In this document: positions 1 through 9,667 of the stretch, one piece after another
Position numbering within the stretch: position 1 is the stretch's first letter
How the letters are laid out: each line of letters begins with the position of its first letter
Source of the DNA: Streptomyces spinosisporus
GTDB lineage: Bacteria > Actinomycetota > Actinomycetes > Streptomycetales > Streptomycetaceae
DNA length: 64,000 nucleotides
Direction: 5' to 3'
NCBI RefSeq assembly: GCF_022698145.1
Contig: NZ_JALDAX010000011.1
Coordinates: forward strand, 186,001 to 250,000
Made by a program: the position numbers and the translations under genes
Notes under the pieces: model-generated
The model's input: the letters and a program-made list of their open reading frames with translations, nothing else
Database searches by the model: none
Told to the model about the DNA's origin: nothing

Positions 1-218
1 GCACCGAACAACTGGGCGTGCACGTGCGCGATCCAGAACACCACGCCGGTCAGCAGCAACAGCAGCACCAGCTCCAGACGCGGGAACGAGCCGAGAGCGC
101 CCGCCCCGATCACCACCGAGGCGGCGAGCATGGATCCGTAGACGCCTCCGGTGTAGTCCGCGTGGGCCCGGCGCTCGGCCGTGCGCTCGTGGACGGTGGT
201 GGGGTCGGTCCTGGACAT
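1..218 (-). CDS. Hypothetical membrane protein, N-terminal part only
   Basis: The gene starts with ATG at 218 on the minus strand and runs off the left edge, so only about 72 residues are visible. A GGGGGC stretch lies just upstream of the ATG as ribosome binding site. The visible part is a hydrophilic, Arg/Glu-rich start of about 25 residues followed by two hydrophobic segments (about residues 25-43 and 48-66), with Ile-Ala-His-Val-His-Ala near the second. I do not recognise the family. It points away from the LAL regulator gene, with which it is codirectional. Confidence 0.6.
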   Translation of the reverse strand, partial: MSRTDPTTVHERTAERRAHADYTGGVYGSMLAASVVIGAGALGSFPRLELVLLLLLTGVVFWIAHVHAQLFG

Positions 219-301
219 CGCGCCCCCTGTGGTCAGCCCCTTCGATCGCACCGGAGGCGGAGCGACGGCGCCTCACCCGTCGCGGGCGAGGCCCGCAGCG
301 G

Positions 302-2962
302 TCACAGCAGCCGCAGGTCGCGCCCGCGGCGCGCGGCGTCGCTGCGGCGGTTCACGCCGAGCTTGCGGTACAGGCTCTTGAGGTGGGTCTTCACCGTGTT
401 CACCGACACGAACAGATCCGCGGCGATCTCCTGCGTCGACATCATCTGGGCCAGCCGCTCCAGGACGTCCTGCTCGCGGGTGCTCAGCTCCTCCACCACG
501 ATCGGCCAGGGCGGACCGCCGGGCCCGCCCGGTGCGCCGTACGACGAGGAATCGGGCCTCAGCCACCCCGCCGCCAGCTGGTGCAGCGGAGCCGTGACCA
601 GCAGCGGCCGCAGCCACCGGCCTGCGTCGAGGAAGGGCCGCCGCAGCCGCTCGCGCCGCGCCTCATGCAGGGCCAGCGCGACCAGCCTGCGCGCCCCGGC
701 CGCGTCCCCCGCGGCATCCGCGGCCTGGGCGCGCACCAGCATCGCCCGGACGGTCACCGCGGGGCCCGCGGCGGGGTGCGCGCCGGGAACGCTGTCGAGG
801 AGGTCGATCGCGGCCCCCGCATCGCCCACGGCGAGCTGGATACGGGCGGCTTCCACGGCACACACCGGCTGACCGTCGCCCAGCTGCCGCAGGACCTCGG
901 CGGCGCTCTCGTACCGGCCCTCGGCCAGATGGGCGGCCGACGTCACCAGCGTCTCGTGGCTGTCCGCCCAGGGAGAGGCGACGTCGGCCGCGACGGCCGG
1001 GTCCGCCGCCTCGACGGCGGCGCGTGTGTTGCCCCGGGCCAGCTGCAGCCGGGCCGTCACCATGGCCCGCCCGGCGGCCGTCACCGGATCGTGCAGCGAG
1101 GCGGGCGGCCCGTCCGTCTCGTCCAGCAGGGCCTCGGCCCGGGCCAGCTCGTTGCGGTCCACGGCCACGGCGGCCAGGACCACCCGCCCGATGCCCGAGC
1201 CGCCCGGCCCGAAGGGGCCGCACTGCTCGGTCCCGTTCACCGACTCCAGGGCCTGGTGCTCCGCCCTGCCCGTCCATCCGTTCAGATAGTCGATCAGGGC
1301 CAGATGGCCCATGGACTCCTCGCGTGCGAGCAGGGTGGCGGCCCGGCCGGGGGAGTCGGCCACCCTGGACAGGGAGACGCGGGCGTCCTCGAAGCGCCCG
1401 GCCCACACCTGTGCGGAGCCGAGATGCGTCAGCAGCAGCGCGGGCAGTTCGGGGTGCCGGTCCAACAGGTGCGCCGGGACCTCCGGCTGTACCTCGTCGG
1501 CCGATTCGGCGGCCCGTTCCGCGCGCGCGGGGGAGCCGCTCAGCCGGGCGGCCAGCGCCTCCAGCAGCGCGCAGCACAGCTGCGCGGCCGCCGGATCGGC
1601 CCTGCCGGTGGCGAGCCGGGCCTCGGCGTGCCGCAGATGGGCCGTGCCGCGGCCGAGATCGCTCTGCGACAGCTCACGGGCCGCCCGCACCAGGTCGGTC
1701 GCCGGACTGGTGGCGCCGGGATCCATCCGGGAGAACAGCCGGGCCAGGTCGTCGGAGCGCAGGCCCGTGAAGAACTGCCCGATCGCCAGGTCGTCCACCA
1801 GGGCACCGGCGGTGAACTCCCAGTCGCCCGCCGCGGCGCCATGGCTGAGCGTCTCCGGCAGCGAACCGGCCCGCCGCAGCCACCGCGCGGCCCGCCGGTG
1901 CAGCTCGGGCTCCAGACCGGGGCGGCGCACCCGCAGATGAGCGCGGAGTATCTCGCCGAACAGCGGGTGCAGGCGGTACCAGGAGTGCCCGAGCTGTTCG
2001 ACGAACGCGTTGCCGCGACACAGCTCGGACAGGATGCGTTCGGCATCGGTACGCCCGGTCAGCGCGTTCACCAGGTCCGGGCAGAGGCGGTCCAGGACGC
2101 TGACGCGCAGCAGCAGGTCCTGGGTCTGCTCCGGCTGCCGCTTGAGCACCTCGGCCAGCAGGAAGTCGGCGACGGTGCTCCGGCTCGCCTCGAACTCCTT
2201 GAGATACGTCTCCGGGTCCGGGCTCTGCTGTGCGGCGAGCGCGCTCAGCCGCAGCCCGGCGGCCCAGCCGCGGGTGCGGTCCACGAGGGCGCGTGCCGTG
2301 CCGACGGGCAGGCTCAGCCCGTGCCCCTCCAGCAGCGCCGCCGCCTCCTCGGGCGTGAAGGCCAGCTCGGCGTTGCGGATCTCGGTCAACGCTCCGGCCG
2401 CCCGGTACCGGTGCAGCGACAGCATCGGTTCCGTACGGGTCACCAGGACCAGACGCAGTCCCTGACCGGCATGCTGCAGCACGAAGTCCAGCTGCTCCGC
2501 GACCTCCGGCACGGTCACCCGGTCGTACTCGTCGAGCACGACGGTCACGGCCGGGCTGCGGGCCTGAAGATCCTCGGCGATCGCCGACAGCACCCGGCGG
2601 TTCACATGATTCGCGTCGGCCGGCCCGCCGACCTGTTCGGAGATCGGGCTGCCCCACGCCCGCAGGGCGTGCAGGAAGTACGCCCAGAACATCCCGGGCC
2701 GCTCCTCCTCCGCCTCCATGGTGAGCCAGGCCGGCGGCTGCGCCAGGCCCGCCGCCCAGTCGGCGACCAGCAGCGTCTTTCCCGCCCCCGCCGCGCCGTT
2801 GACCATCGTCAGCGGTGTCCGCAGCGCCTGGTCGAGGTGCCTGGTCAGCCGTGGCCGCCGCAGGAAGGTCACGGGTCTGGCCGGCAGGGCGAAACAGGTG
2901 CGCAGAAAAGGGTCCCCGAGCGGATCGACACGGTGTTCGGCCGATGTCGGACTGCTCTCCAT
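302..2962 (-). CDS. LAL-type (MalT-like) LuxR family transcriptional regulator
   Basis: An 886-residue protein with the layout of large ATP-binding LuxR regulators. A P-loop GAAGAGKT is at residues 56-63, followed by a STAND-type NTPase region, a long helical TPR-like middle rich in Ala and Leu, and a C-terminal LuxR helix-turn-helix (about residues 820-880, with LSTREQDVLERLA, then NTVKTHLKSLYRKLGV). Such proteins bind ATP and an inducer, oligomerise and activate transcription. I chose the ATG at 2962; upstream in-frame codons include four consecutive GTGs, so a start about three to six codons earlier is possible. It is codirectional with the GH15 gene but 154 bp away, so co-transcription is uncertain. 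The effector is unknown. Confidence 0.9.
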   Translation of the reverse strand: MESSPTSAEHRVDPLGDPFLRTCFALPARPVTFLRRPRLTRHLDQALRTPLTMVNGAAGAGKTLLVADWAAGLAQPPAWLTMEAEEERPGMFWAYFLHALRAWGSPISEQVGGPADANHVNRRVLSAIAEDLQARSPAVTVVLDEYDRVTVPEVAEQLDFVLQHAGQGLRLVLVTRTEPMLSLHRYRAAGALTEIRNAELAFTPEEAAALLEGHGLSLPVGTARALVDRTRGWAAGLRLSALAAQQSPDPETYLKEFEASRSTVADFLLAEVLKRQPEQTQDLLLRVSVLDRLCPDLVNALTGRTDAERILSELCRGNAFVEQLGHSWYRLHPLFGEILRAHLRVRRPGLEPELHRRAARWLRRAGSLPETLSHGAAAGDWEFTAGALVDDLAIGQFFTGLRSDDLARLFSRMDPGATSPATDLVRAARELSQSDLGRGTAHLRHAEARLATGRADPAAAQLCCALLEALAARLSGSPARAERAAESADEVQPEVPAHLLDRHPELPALLLTHLGSAQVWAGRFEDARVSLSRVADSPGRAATLLAREESMGHLALIDYLNGWTGRAEHQALESVNGTEQCGPFGPGGSGIGRVVLAAVAVDRNELARAEALLDETDGPPASLHDPVTAAGRAMVTARLQLARGNTRAAVEAADPAVAADVASPWADSHETLVTSAAHLAEGRYESAAEVLRQLGDGQPVCAVEAARIQLAVGDAGAAIDLLDSVPGAHPAAGPAVTVRAMLVRAQAADAAGDAAGARRLVALALHEARRERLRRPFLDAGRWLRPLLVTAPLHQLAAGWLRPDSSSYGAPGGPGGPPWPIVVEELSTREQDVLERLAQMMSTQEIAADLFVSVNTVKTHLKSLYRKLGVNRRSDAARRGRDLRLL

Positions 2963-3116
2963 GGCACTCACCACCACCACTGTGTGACAGGCCTCGGGCG
3001 GCGCTTCCCTGCGCTCAGAGTCCCATTGTTCGCGCGCACGCGCCCGGCACAGGTGGTCCGGTGGTCCCTCCACCCGGCCGACCGGCCCTCATCGAGGGGC
3101 CGATGGGCCCAACGGC

Positions 3117-4949
3117 CTACGCCGCGACCCGGGTGGCCCGGTTCATCTGCCGGTCCAGGGAGAGCGCGGCGGTGATCAGGGCGAGGTGGGTGAAGGCCTG
3201 CGGGAAGTTGCCGAGCTGTTCTCCCGTCGGACCGATCTCCTCCGCGAACAGACCCGCGTGGTTCGCGTACGTCAGCATCTTGTCGAAGGCGTACCGCGCC
3301 GGTCCCAGCTGCCCCGACCGCGCGAGCGCGTCGACGTACAGGAAGCTGCACAGCGAGAACGTGCCCTCGCTGCCGCGCAGCCCGTCCGGGGAGGCCGCCG
3401 GGTCGTAGCGGTGGACCAGACTGTCCGAGACCAGCTCCTGCTCCATGGCCTGCAGCGTGGACAGCCAGCGGGGGTCGTTCGCCGAGACGAACCCGACCTG
3501 GGGCATGAGCAGCAGGGAGGCGTCCAGGGTGGTGTCGTCGTACTGCTGGACGAAGGCCTGGCGCTTCGGACTCCAGCCCCGTTCCATCACCTGCCGCAGG
3601 ATGTCGTCGCGGGCCGTGATCCACTGCGCGGTGTCGGCGGGCCTGGCGTACCGCTGGGCCATCCGCACCCCCCGGTCGAAGGCTGCCCAGCACATCAGCC
3701 GGCTGTAGGTGAAGTCCTTCTGGCCGCCGCGGGTCTCCCAGATCCCCTCGTCGGGCCGGTCCCAGGCCTTCACCAGCCAGTCCAGCACCCCCGCCAGGGC
3801 CTGCCAGCCGTCGTACGGCGGCACGTCGGCGACGTCGTCCACGGACTGGGCGAGCGCCAGCGCCGCCTCGCCGTAGATGTCGAGCTGGAGCTGACCGGCG
3901 GCGCCGTTGCCGACGCGCACCGGCGCCGAGCCGCGGTAGCCCTCGAAGTGGTCGAGGACTTCCTCCGGCAGTTCCGGGTCGCCGTCGATCCGGTACATGA
4001 TCTGCAGCGGCTCACCGCTGACCGTGCGGCCCGCCCGGATCCGGTCGCCCAGCCACCGGCGGAAGGCCACCGCTTCGTCGACGTGGCCGAGCCCGAGCAG
4101 GGCGCCCACCGACAGGGAACCGTCGCGCACCCAGGTGTAGCGGTAGTCCCAGTTGCGCCCGCCGCCGATCTGCTCGGGCAGACCCATGGTGGCCGCCGCG
4201 ACGGGCGCCCCGGTGGGCGCGTAGGTGAGCAGCTTCAGGGTGATGGCCGACCGGTTCACCATGTCCTGCCAGCGTCCGTCATAGGTGCTGCGGCGCATCC
4301 AGCCGTGCCAGAAGTCCCGGGTCCGCTCGAACAGTTCCCTGATCTGCCCCGCCCCGACCGGAGCGACCCGCAGGTCCTGCGAGGTCCCGAGCGTCAGCAC
4401 CACGGCGGCCAACTCGTCCTGGCCGAGCGTGAGTTCACCGGTCACGTCGTCGCCGTCCCTGCTCCATCGCAGCGGACCCGCGCTCTGCAGCACGGCGCGG
4501 GCGCCGGTGCTCTCGAAGCGGATCGCGTCCTCGCCCATGTCCAGGCGGTGCGCGGCACGCCCGTAGTCGAAGCGGGGGCGGCACTCGAGCGAGAAGCGCA
4601 CCCGGCCCCGCGCCACCCGGAAGACCCTGACGAGACGGTGCGTGTCCGCGGCCTGTTCGGGGCGGTCCACCGGCATGAAGTCGATCACCTCGCCCACGCC
4701 CTCCTCGGCGAGGAAGCGGGTCACGAGGATCGCCGTGTCCTGCAGATACAGCTGGACCGGGGGCCCTGTGCTGTCGGCGGTGACGCCGAAGTACCCGCCG
4801 TGCTCGTGATCGAGGATCGACGCGAACACGCTGGGCGAGTCGAACCGCGGCGCGCACAGCCAGTCGACGGTTCCCTCCGACGAGACCAGTGCCGCCGTCT
4901 GCAGGTCTCCCACCAGCCCGTGGTTCTCGATCGGGGCATAGCGTCGCAT
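3117..4949 (-). CDS. Glycoside hydrolase family 15 protein (glucoamylase/trehalase-like)
   Basis: The 610-residue product begins [20 protein letters not shown] and [17 protein letters not shown], the N-terminal beta-sandwich signature of bacterial GH15 proteins. The catalytic (alpha/alpha)6 barrel includes [15 protein letters not shown] in the middle and the [26 protein letters not shown] segment towards the C-terminus. In actinobacteria members of this family act as trehalases or glucan 1,4-alpha-glucosidases in the cytoplasm; which activity applies here cannot be read from sequence alone. There is no signal peptide. GGGAAGGAGAACC immediately upstream of the ATG at 4949 sets the start. It is divergent from the DHA2 exporter gene. 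Confidence 0.9.
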   Translation of the reverse strand: MRRYAPIENHGLVGDLQTAALVSSEGTVDWLCAPRFDSPSVFASILDHEHGGYFGVTADSTGPPVQLYLQDTAILVTRFLAEEGVGEVIDFMPVDRPEQAADTHRLVRVFRVARGRVRFSLECRPRFDYGRAAHRLDMGEDAIRFESTGARAVLQSAGPLRWSRDGDDVTGELTLGQDELAAVVLTLGTSQDLRVAPVGAGQIRELFERTRDFWHGWMRRSTYDGRWQDMVNRSAITLKLLTYAPTGAPVAAATMGLPEQIGGGRNWDYRYTWVRDGSLSVGALLGLGHVDEAVAFRRWLGDRIRAGRTVSGEPLQIMYRIDGDPELPEEVLDHFEGYRGSAPVRVGNGAAGQLQLDIYGEAALALAQSVDDVADVPPYDGWQALAGVLDWLVKAWDRPDEGIWETRGGQKDFTYSRLMCWAAFDRGVRMAQRYARPADTAQWITARDDILRQVMERGWSPKRQAFVQQYDDTTLDASLLLMPQVGFVSANDPRWLSTLQAMEQELVSDSLVHRYDPAASPDGLRGSEGTFSLCSFLYVDALARSGQLGPARYAFDKMLTYANHAGLFAEEIGPTGEQLGNFPQAFTHLALITAALSLDRQMNRATRVAA

Positions 4950-5167
4950 GACAGGTTCTCCTTCCCGCCGCGCGCCCCCGGGCACCCGCGTGCCGCGACC
5001 GCGCCGCCCACCTCCGCCCAACGTGGCAACCCCGCACCGGGAGGGCTTCACCCCCGGAGGGTGAGGCAGTGCCCCGGGCGCTGCCGAACCCTGGACGAGG
5101 GCAGGCGGTGACGGGCCCCTGTCCGGGCTTGCGTCCGATGCCGAAGGCGCTCCAGGGGGCGACAGCA

Positions 5168-6583
5168 GTGGTCGAGACGGCCGAGCGGAAGCAGACGGCG
5201 GGAAGCGGACGCGTCCTGGCCGCCCTGGCCCTCGCCCAGTTCATCTGCAGCTTCGCCGGCTCCAACATGAACGTGATGATCAACGACATCAGCAAGGACC
5301 TGGACACCACCGTCCAGGGCGTGCAGGTGGCCATCACCCTCTTCCTGCTGGTGATGGCGGCGCTGATGATCCCCGGCGGCAAGCTCACCGAGCGCTACGG
5401 ACGCAAACGCTGCTTCCTGCTCGGTCTGGTCGTCTACGCCGTCGGTGCCCTGCTGTGCGCGGCCGCTCCGGGACTGGGTGTGCTGATCCTCGGCAACTCC
5501 CTCCTGGAGGGCGTCGGGACCGCCCTGCTCATCCCGCCCGTGTACATCCTCGCCACGCTCACGTACCCGGACGTGACCTCCCGTGCCCGCGCCTTCGGGG
5601 TGATCATGGCGCTGGGCGGTCTCGGTGCCGCGGCCGGACCGCTGATCGGCGGGCTCATCACCTCGGGCATCAGCTGGAGGGCGGCCTTCGTCTTCCAGGC
5701 CCTGGTCATCGGGGTGATCGTGCTCCTCAGCCTGCGCATGACCGATCCGCTGCCACCCGATCCGACCTCCTCCTTCGACACCTTCGGAGCGGTGCTCGCC
5801 GCCGTAGGCCTCGTCCTCGTCGTCCTGGGCATCCTCGCCGCCGACGACAACATCTGGCTGATGATCGGCCTCATGGTCCTCGGCGCACTCGTTCTGGGGT
5901 GGTTCTTCCACCACGTCCGCGCCAAGGAGACCGCCGGACAGGAACCACTGCTGCCGCGCAGCCTGTTCCGCAACCGCACGTCCAATCTCGGGCTGGTCAC
6001 CCAGAACGTGCAGTGGCTGATGCTCATGGGCACCTCCTTCACGGTGGCGGCCTACCTCCAGGTCGTCCGCGGATACGACGCCATAGAGACCGGGGTCATC
6101 TTCACCGCGGCCACCCTGGGACTGCTGTTCACGTCCCTGGCGGCCGAGCGCATGGCGAGACGGTGCTCCCAACGCCTGCTCATCACGACCGGATTCGCCG
6201 TCGCCATCGCGGGCATCGTCGTCCTGATCGTCCTGGCCGGCGCCTTCACCACCGCCTGGGCCTTCGTCCCGGGACTGGTGCTGATCGGACTGGGCCTCGG
6301 CATGATGCTGACCCCGTCGGTCAACGTGGTGCAGTCGAGCTTCCCGGAGGAGCAGCAGGGGGAGATCTCGGGCCTGTCCCGCAGCGTGTCGAACCTCGGC
6401 TCGTCGTTCGGCACGGCCATCGCCGGGACCATCCTCGTGTCCGGGCTGACCAAGGGCGCCTACGCCGCGGCGATGTCCTGCCTGGCCGTGATCGGAGTCG
6501 TCGGCCTCGTCGCCGCCACACGCCTTCCCCGGGACACGGGCACGGCCGAGGCGGACGTTCCGCGGGCCACCGCCCCGCTGTAG
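5168..6583 (+). CDS. MFS transporter, DHA2 (drug:H+ antiporter) type
   Basis: A hydrophobic protein of about 471 residues with roughly fourteen predicted membrane segments. It has the loop motif GGKLTERYGRKR between TM2 and TM3 (MFS motif A) and GGLGAAAGPLIGGLI (motif C, typical of drug antiporters). It probably exports a toxic or secondary metabolite through the cytoplasmic membrane. I prefer the GTG at 5168 because GGGGG lies 8 bases upstream; an in-frame ATG at 5138 has no visible ribosome binding site and would add ten residues. The gene is divergent from the GH15 gene and has no regulator of its own next to it. Confidence 0.87.
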   Translation: MVETAERKQTAGSGRVLAALALAQFICSFAGSNMNVMINDISKDLDTTVQGVQVAITLFLLVMAALMIPGGKLTERYGRKRCFLLGLVVYAVGALLCAAAPGLGVLILGNSLLEGVGTALLIPPVYILATLTYPDVTSRARAFGVIMALGGLGAAAGPLIGGLITSGISWRAAFVFQALVIGVIVLLSLRMTDPLPPDPTSSFDTFGAVLAAVGLVLVVLGILAADDNIWLMIGLMVLGALVLGWFFHHVRAKETAGQEPLLPRSLFRNRTSNLGLVTQNVQWLMLMGTSFTVAAYLQVVRGYDAIETGVIFTAATLGLLFTSLAAERMARRCSQRLLITTGFAVAIAGIVVLIVLAGAFTTAWAFVPGLVLIGLGLGMMLTPSVNVVQSSFPEEQQGEISGLSRSVSNLGSSFGTAIAGTILVSGLTKGAYAAAMSCLAVIGVVGLVAATRLPRDTGTAEADVPRATAPL

Positions 6584-6648
6584 CATCGGCGTGCGGTGGA
6601 TCAACGCTCGTGAGGGTCTGTCACTCACCGCCGGGCGAGGGGACGAAG

Positions 6649-7224
6649 GTGCCGGAGAGAAACATCGAGTTCGGTGCGTACGGAGCTCGTGGCGTCAAAG
6701 GACACGAGGCCGTCGCCCGACGGCTCGACGCGCTCGCCGGCTTCATCGCCACCCCTGTCACGACGCAGCGTGGCCTGCTCGCCCGTCTGCACTACCTCAC
6801 CCGGACCGAGCACTCCCGCCGGGCCGCCCGGGCGGCCGGACTGACCGTCACCGACCGCACGCTCAGGGCATGGCTGGAGGGCCGCCGCAGCCCGTCGCGG
6901 AAGAACCTGCGGAACATCGAATCCGCCTATCGGACCGTGCGCCGCCACAACGTCTCCCGCTATCTGCTCGCCCGGCTCAACCGCGAAGGACGGGGCACGC
7001 GCGTCGAGTTCCACCCGCTCAACCAGAGCCAGGTGCCCAGGCCCCGCCAGCGCGTGATCGAATACCGCACCCTCAACGTCCGCCACTGGGACCGCATCGT
7101 CCAGGCCTGGGCCGAGGACGACGACGCCGCTCTGGACGACGCCTGGGTGAACGACGCCACGGTGGACCTGGGCAGCCAGTGGGGCGAGTACGAGTACGTC
7201 ACCACCATCGGCTTTGCCGCCTGA
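6649..7224 (+). CDS. Hypothetical protein with helix-turn-helix-like central region
   Basis: A 191-residue basic protein. The GTG at 6649 is chosen because GAGGGG ends six bases before it. The central part (about residues 55-95: AARAAGLTVTDRTLRAWLEGR followed by SPSRKNLRNIESAYRTVRR, given here in two pieces) looks like a helix-turn-helix in which a tip helix reads DNA. The C-terminus is acidic and Trp/Tyr-rich. The organisation is reminiscent of small DNA-binding proteins carried on actinobacterial plasmids and linear-replicon ends, but I cannot assign it to a family. It stands alone between the exporter and the FGE gene. Confidence 0.7.
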   Translation: MPERNIEFGAYGARGVKGHEAVARRLDALAGFIATPVTTQRGLLARLHYLTRTEHSRRAARAAGLTVTDRTLRAWLEGRRSPSRKNLRNIESAYRTVRRHNVSRYLLARLNREGRGTRVEFHPLNQSQVPRPRQRVIEYRTLNVRHWDRIVQAWAEDDDAALDDAWVNDATVDLGSQWGEYEYVTTIGFAA

Positions 7225-7322
7225 CTCTCTACGGCGCCCGTCAGTTGCGGTGGCTGTCGCATCGGCGGCTTCGGAGCATGTCGTAGCCTCGGCAGCTGAG
7301 GGATCACGAGGCGGGAGGTCGT

Positions 7323-8276
7323 ATGGCGGGGTCCGAGACGGAGTCCGGGAGCTGTTGTACGCCGGGACGTGCGGGGCGGGCGGAGTCCCCCGGGCCGGTG
7401 GTGGCGGCCGACGGGCGCACGGGTGCGACCGACGGCATGGTGCTGCTGCCGGGCGGCACTTTCCGCATGGGCACCGAGGACCCGGACGGCTTCCGCGAGG
7501 ACGCGGAAGGGCCCGTTCGCGACATCACGGTGTCGCCCTTCTGGATCGACGTCCACGCCGTGACCAATGAGCGGTTCGCCGCCTTCGTGGACGCGACCGG
7601 GTATGTCACCGAGGCCGAGCGGTTCGGCTGGTCGTTCGTGTTCGCGGGGTTCCTGCCGGCCGCGCTGCGGCGCGGAGCGGCGCGCCCCGAGCAGACGCCC
7701 TGGTGGTGCGGGGTGGAAGGGGCGTACTGGCGGGCGCCGGAAGGGCCCGGCAGCGCGTTGGCGGACCGCGGTGACCACCCGGTGGTCCATGTCTCGTGGC
7801 ACGACGCGCTGGAGTACTGCCGCTGGGCCGGAACCCGGCTGCCCACCGAGGCCGAGTGGGAGTACGCCGCCCGGGGCGGGCTCGACCAGCGCCGCTATCC
7901 GTGGGGCGACGAACTGACGCCGGGCGGCGAGCACCGCTGCAACATCTGGCAGGGGCACTTCCCCACCAAGAACACGGCGGAGGACGGTTATCGCGGCACC
8001 GCGCCCGTCGACGCCTACGAGCCCAACGGCTTCGGTCTGCACAACATGTCCGGCAACGTCTGGGAGTGGTGCGCCGACCGGTGGGGCACCGCCCACGGCG
8101 GCCGTCCGCGCACGAACCCGAAGGGCCCGGAGCGTGGCACGTCCCGGGTCATGCGCGGCGGTTCGTATCTGTGCCACCGCTCCTACTGCAACCGCTACCG
8201 CGTGGCCGCCCGCACCTCCAACACCCCGGACAGCAGCACCGGGAACCTGGGGTTCCGCACCGTCCGCGACGCGTGA
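7323..8276 (+). CDS. Formylglycine-generating enzyme (FGE/SUMF1 family)
   Basis: The 317-residue product carries the FGE-sulfatase fold: FRMGTEDPDGF near residue 50, HPVVHVSWHDALEYCRWAG at 152-170, RLPTEAEWEYAARGG at 172-186, GNVWEWCADRW near 245 and RGGSYLCHRSYCNRYRVAAR at 278-297. The pair Cys284 and Cys289 matches the copper-binding catalytic cysteines of true FGEs, so this is not merely an FGE-like domain. It should oxidise the Cys of a CxPxR motif in a sulfatase to formylglycine using O2, in the cytoplasm. The client is most likely the CTPAR sulfatase 4 kb downstream. GGGAGG lies five bases before the ATG. Unusually its own N-terminus contains C-T-P-G-R at residues 12-16. Confidence 0.95.
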   Translation: MAGSETESGSCCTPGRAGRAESPGPVVAADGRTGATDGMVLLPGGTFRMGTEDPDGFREDAEGPVRDITVSPFWIDVHAVTNERFAAFVDATGYVTEAERFGWSFVFAGFLPAALRRGAARPEQTPWWCGVEGAYWRAPEGPGSALADRGDHPVVHVSWHDALEYCRWAGTRLPTEAEWEYAARGGLDQRRYPWGDELTPGGEHRCNIWQGHFPTKNTAEDGYRGTAPVDAYEPNGFGLHNMSGNVWEWCADRWGTAHGGRPRTNPKGPERGTSRVMRGGSYLCHRSYCNRYRVAARTSNTPDSSTGNLGFRTVRDA

Positions 8277-8420
8277 ACCGGCCCGGCGCGCAGTCGCTGC
8301 GGCCCGGCGCGCGCCGCTCACTGTTGCGGGCGTATAAAAATCCTCCGCCCATGTGCAGCTCGCGGAAGCCCACTTGACCTGCGCCTTTGCGCGTGTTCGG
8401 GGAGGGGGCCCGCCAATTTT

Positions 8421-8448
8421 ATTTTTTCCGGGCTGTTGACGAAAAAAT
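8421..8448. promoter_or_regulatory. Candidate ROK operator: AT-rich inverted repeat
   Basis: ATTTTTTC at 8421-8428 and GAAAAAAT at 8441-8448 form a perfect 8-bp inverted repeat with a 12-bp spacer, in a strikingly AT-rich island (about 8410-8450) of an otherwise very GC-rich region. It sits 25 bp upstream of the ROK start. NagC/Mlc-type ROK repressors bind AT-rich dyads, so autoregulation is a reasonable inference. A TTGACG hexamer lies inside the spacer. Confidence 0.45.
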
Positions 8449-8472
8449 ACGAGCGTCCCCATGCTGTGGCCC

Positions 8473-9642
8473 ATGCCACTGCACCACGACGGCCCGCTGG
8501 CGCGGCTGCGCCGCGGCCACGAAGAGCTCGTACTCGGGCTGCTGCGCAAGCACGGCCCGCTCAGCCGCGCCGAGTTGGGCCGCCACAGCGGACTGTCCCG
8601 GACGACGCTCTACGACATCGTCGGCGCGCTCGTCGACAGCGGCGCGGTCGTCGCCACGGCGCCCGCAGCGGGGGAGCGCAGGCGCGGGCGGCCGGTGGAG
8701 ACGCTGACGCTGCACCCCGAGGCGGGCCAGGTGATCGGCATCGACTTCGCCCGGCGCGCGGTGCACGTGGCCGCGATCAACGTCGCCCACGAGGTGATGG
8801 GTTCGGCCGGCGAGGCCCATGAGCCCGACCTGCCCTGGCAGGAGCGAGTGGACGTCGCCGAACGGCTCGTCGGCTCACTGGCCGGTGGCACCCTGCGGCT
8901 GGGCTCGCTGGGAGCGATCGGCGTCGGTGTCGTCGGCCCGGTGCAGGACACGGCGGCCGAGGAGCACGACGGCACCGAGCCCCGCCGCGACCTCCCGCTG
9001 CTGCTGCGCAAGAGGTTCGGCGTCCCCGTCCTCGTCGACAACAACACCCGCCTCGCCGCGCTCGCCGAGGCGACCTGGGGAGCCGCCGCGGGCGATCAGG
9101 ACGTGCTGTATCTGCGGCTCTCGCACGGAGTCGGCGGAGGGCTGGTCGTGGGCGGCTCGCTGCACCGCGGCGCCTACGGGCTGTCGGGGGAGTTCGGGCA
9201 CATCACCGTCGAGCCGGACGGGCGCCGATGTTCGTGCGGCGGGCGAGGGTGTCTGGAGACGGTCGCCTCCGTCGGGGCCGTGCTCGAGGCCCATGACGGG
9301 GCGGACGATCTGCCCACCCTCCTCGCCGACCCCGCCGCGGCCACCCTGCTGGACGGTGTCGGTGCCAAGGTCGGCACCGTACTGGCCGCCGTGTGCAACG
9401 CGATCGGTCCCGGCGTCGTCGTCATCGGCGGCGAACTCGCCGAAGCGGGCGAGGCGTTGTTCGGCGGTGTGGGCCGGGCCCTGGCCGCCGACCTCATGCC
9501 GATCTCACGCAACCGCGTCGATCTGCGACCGGCCGCCCTCGGCGAAGCCGCCGGTGCGCTCGGTGCCATCGCCCTGGTCCTGCACGAGTCGCCCCTGCTC
9601 GCCCGCTACCCCGCATCCCCCGACTCCGAGGAGCACACATGA
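8473..9642 (+). CDS. ROK family transcriptional regulator
   Basis: The 389-residue protein has an N-terminal winged helix-turn-helix (about residues 12-60: [20 protein letters not shown]) and a C-terminal ROK sugar-kinase-like domain. The latter has [16 protein letters not shown], the ROK signature around [26 protein letters not shown] with the Cys/His zinc-binding cluster, and [11 protein letters not shown] near the end. ROK repressors generally sense a sugar or sugar derivative. It heads the ABC-importer/sulfatase/GH43 genes on the same strand (25 bp to the permease) and likely controls them. No ribosome binding site is visible before 8473; an ATG four codons earlier (8461) is also possible, and translation may be leaderless. 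Confidence 0.9.
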   Translation: MPLHHDGPLARLRRGHEELVLGLLRKHGPLSRAELGRHSGLSRTTLYDIVGALVDSGAVVATAPAAGERRRGRPVETLTLHPEAGQVIGIDFARRAVHVAAINVAHEVMGSAGEAHEPDLPWQERVDVAERLVGSLAGGTLRLGSLGAIGVGVVGPVQDTAAEEHDGTEPRRDLPLLLRKRFGVPVLVDNNTRLAALAEATWGAAAGDQDVLYLRLSHGVGGGLVVGGSLHRGAYGLSGEFGHITVEPDGRRCSCGGRGCLETVASVGAVLEAHDGADDLPTLLADPAAATLLDGVGAKVGTVLAAVCNAIGPGVVVIGGELAEAGEALFGGVGRALAADLMPISRNRVDLRPAALGEAAGALGAIALVLHESPLLARYPASPDSEEHT

Positions 9643-9667
9643 CACCCGCGCACCGGGCGAGGCCGCC

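Noticed and set aside
302-3175. Long open frames on the plus strand opposite the LAL regulator and the hydrolase next to it
   Set aside because: They are Gln/Arg/Pro-rich, lack domains and ribosome binding sites, and mirror the real minus-strand genes; typical antisense frames in GC-rich DNA.
8280-8312. 12-bp direct repeat GGCCCGGCGCGC after the FGE gene as a mobile element or att site
   Set aside because: It is short, GC-only and lies in a likely terminator region; no integrase or element borders are present.
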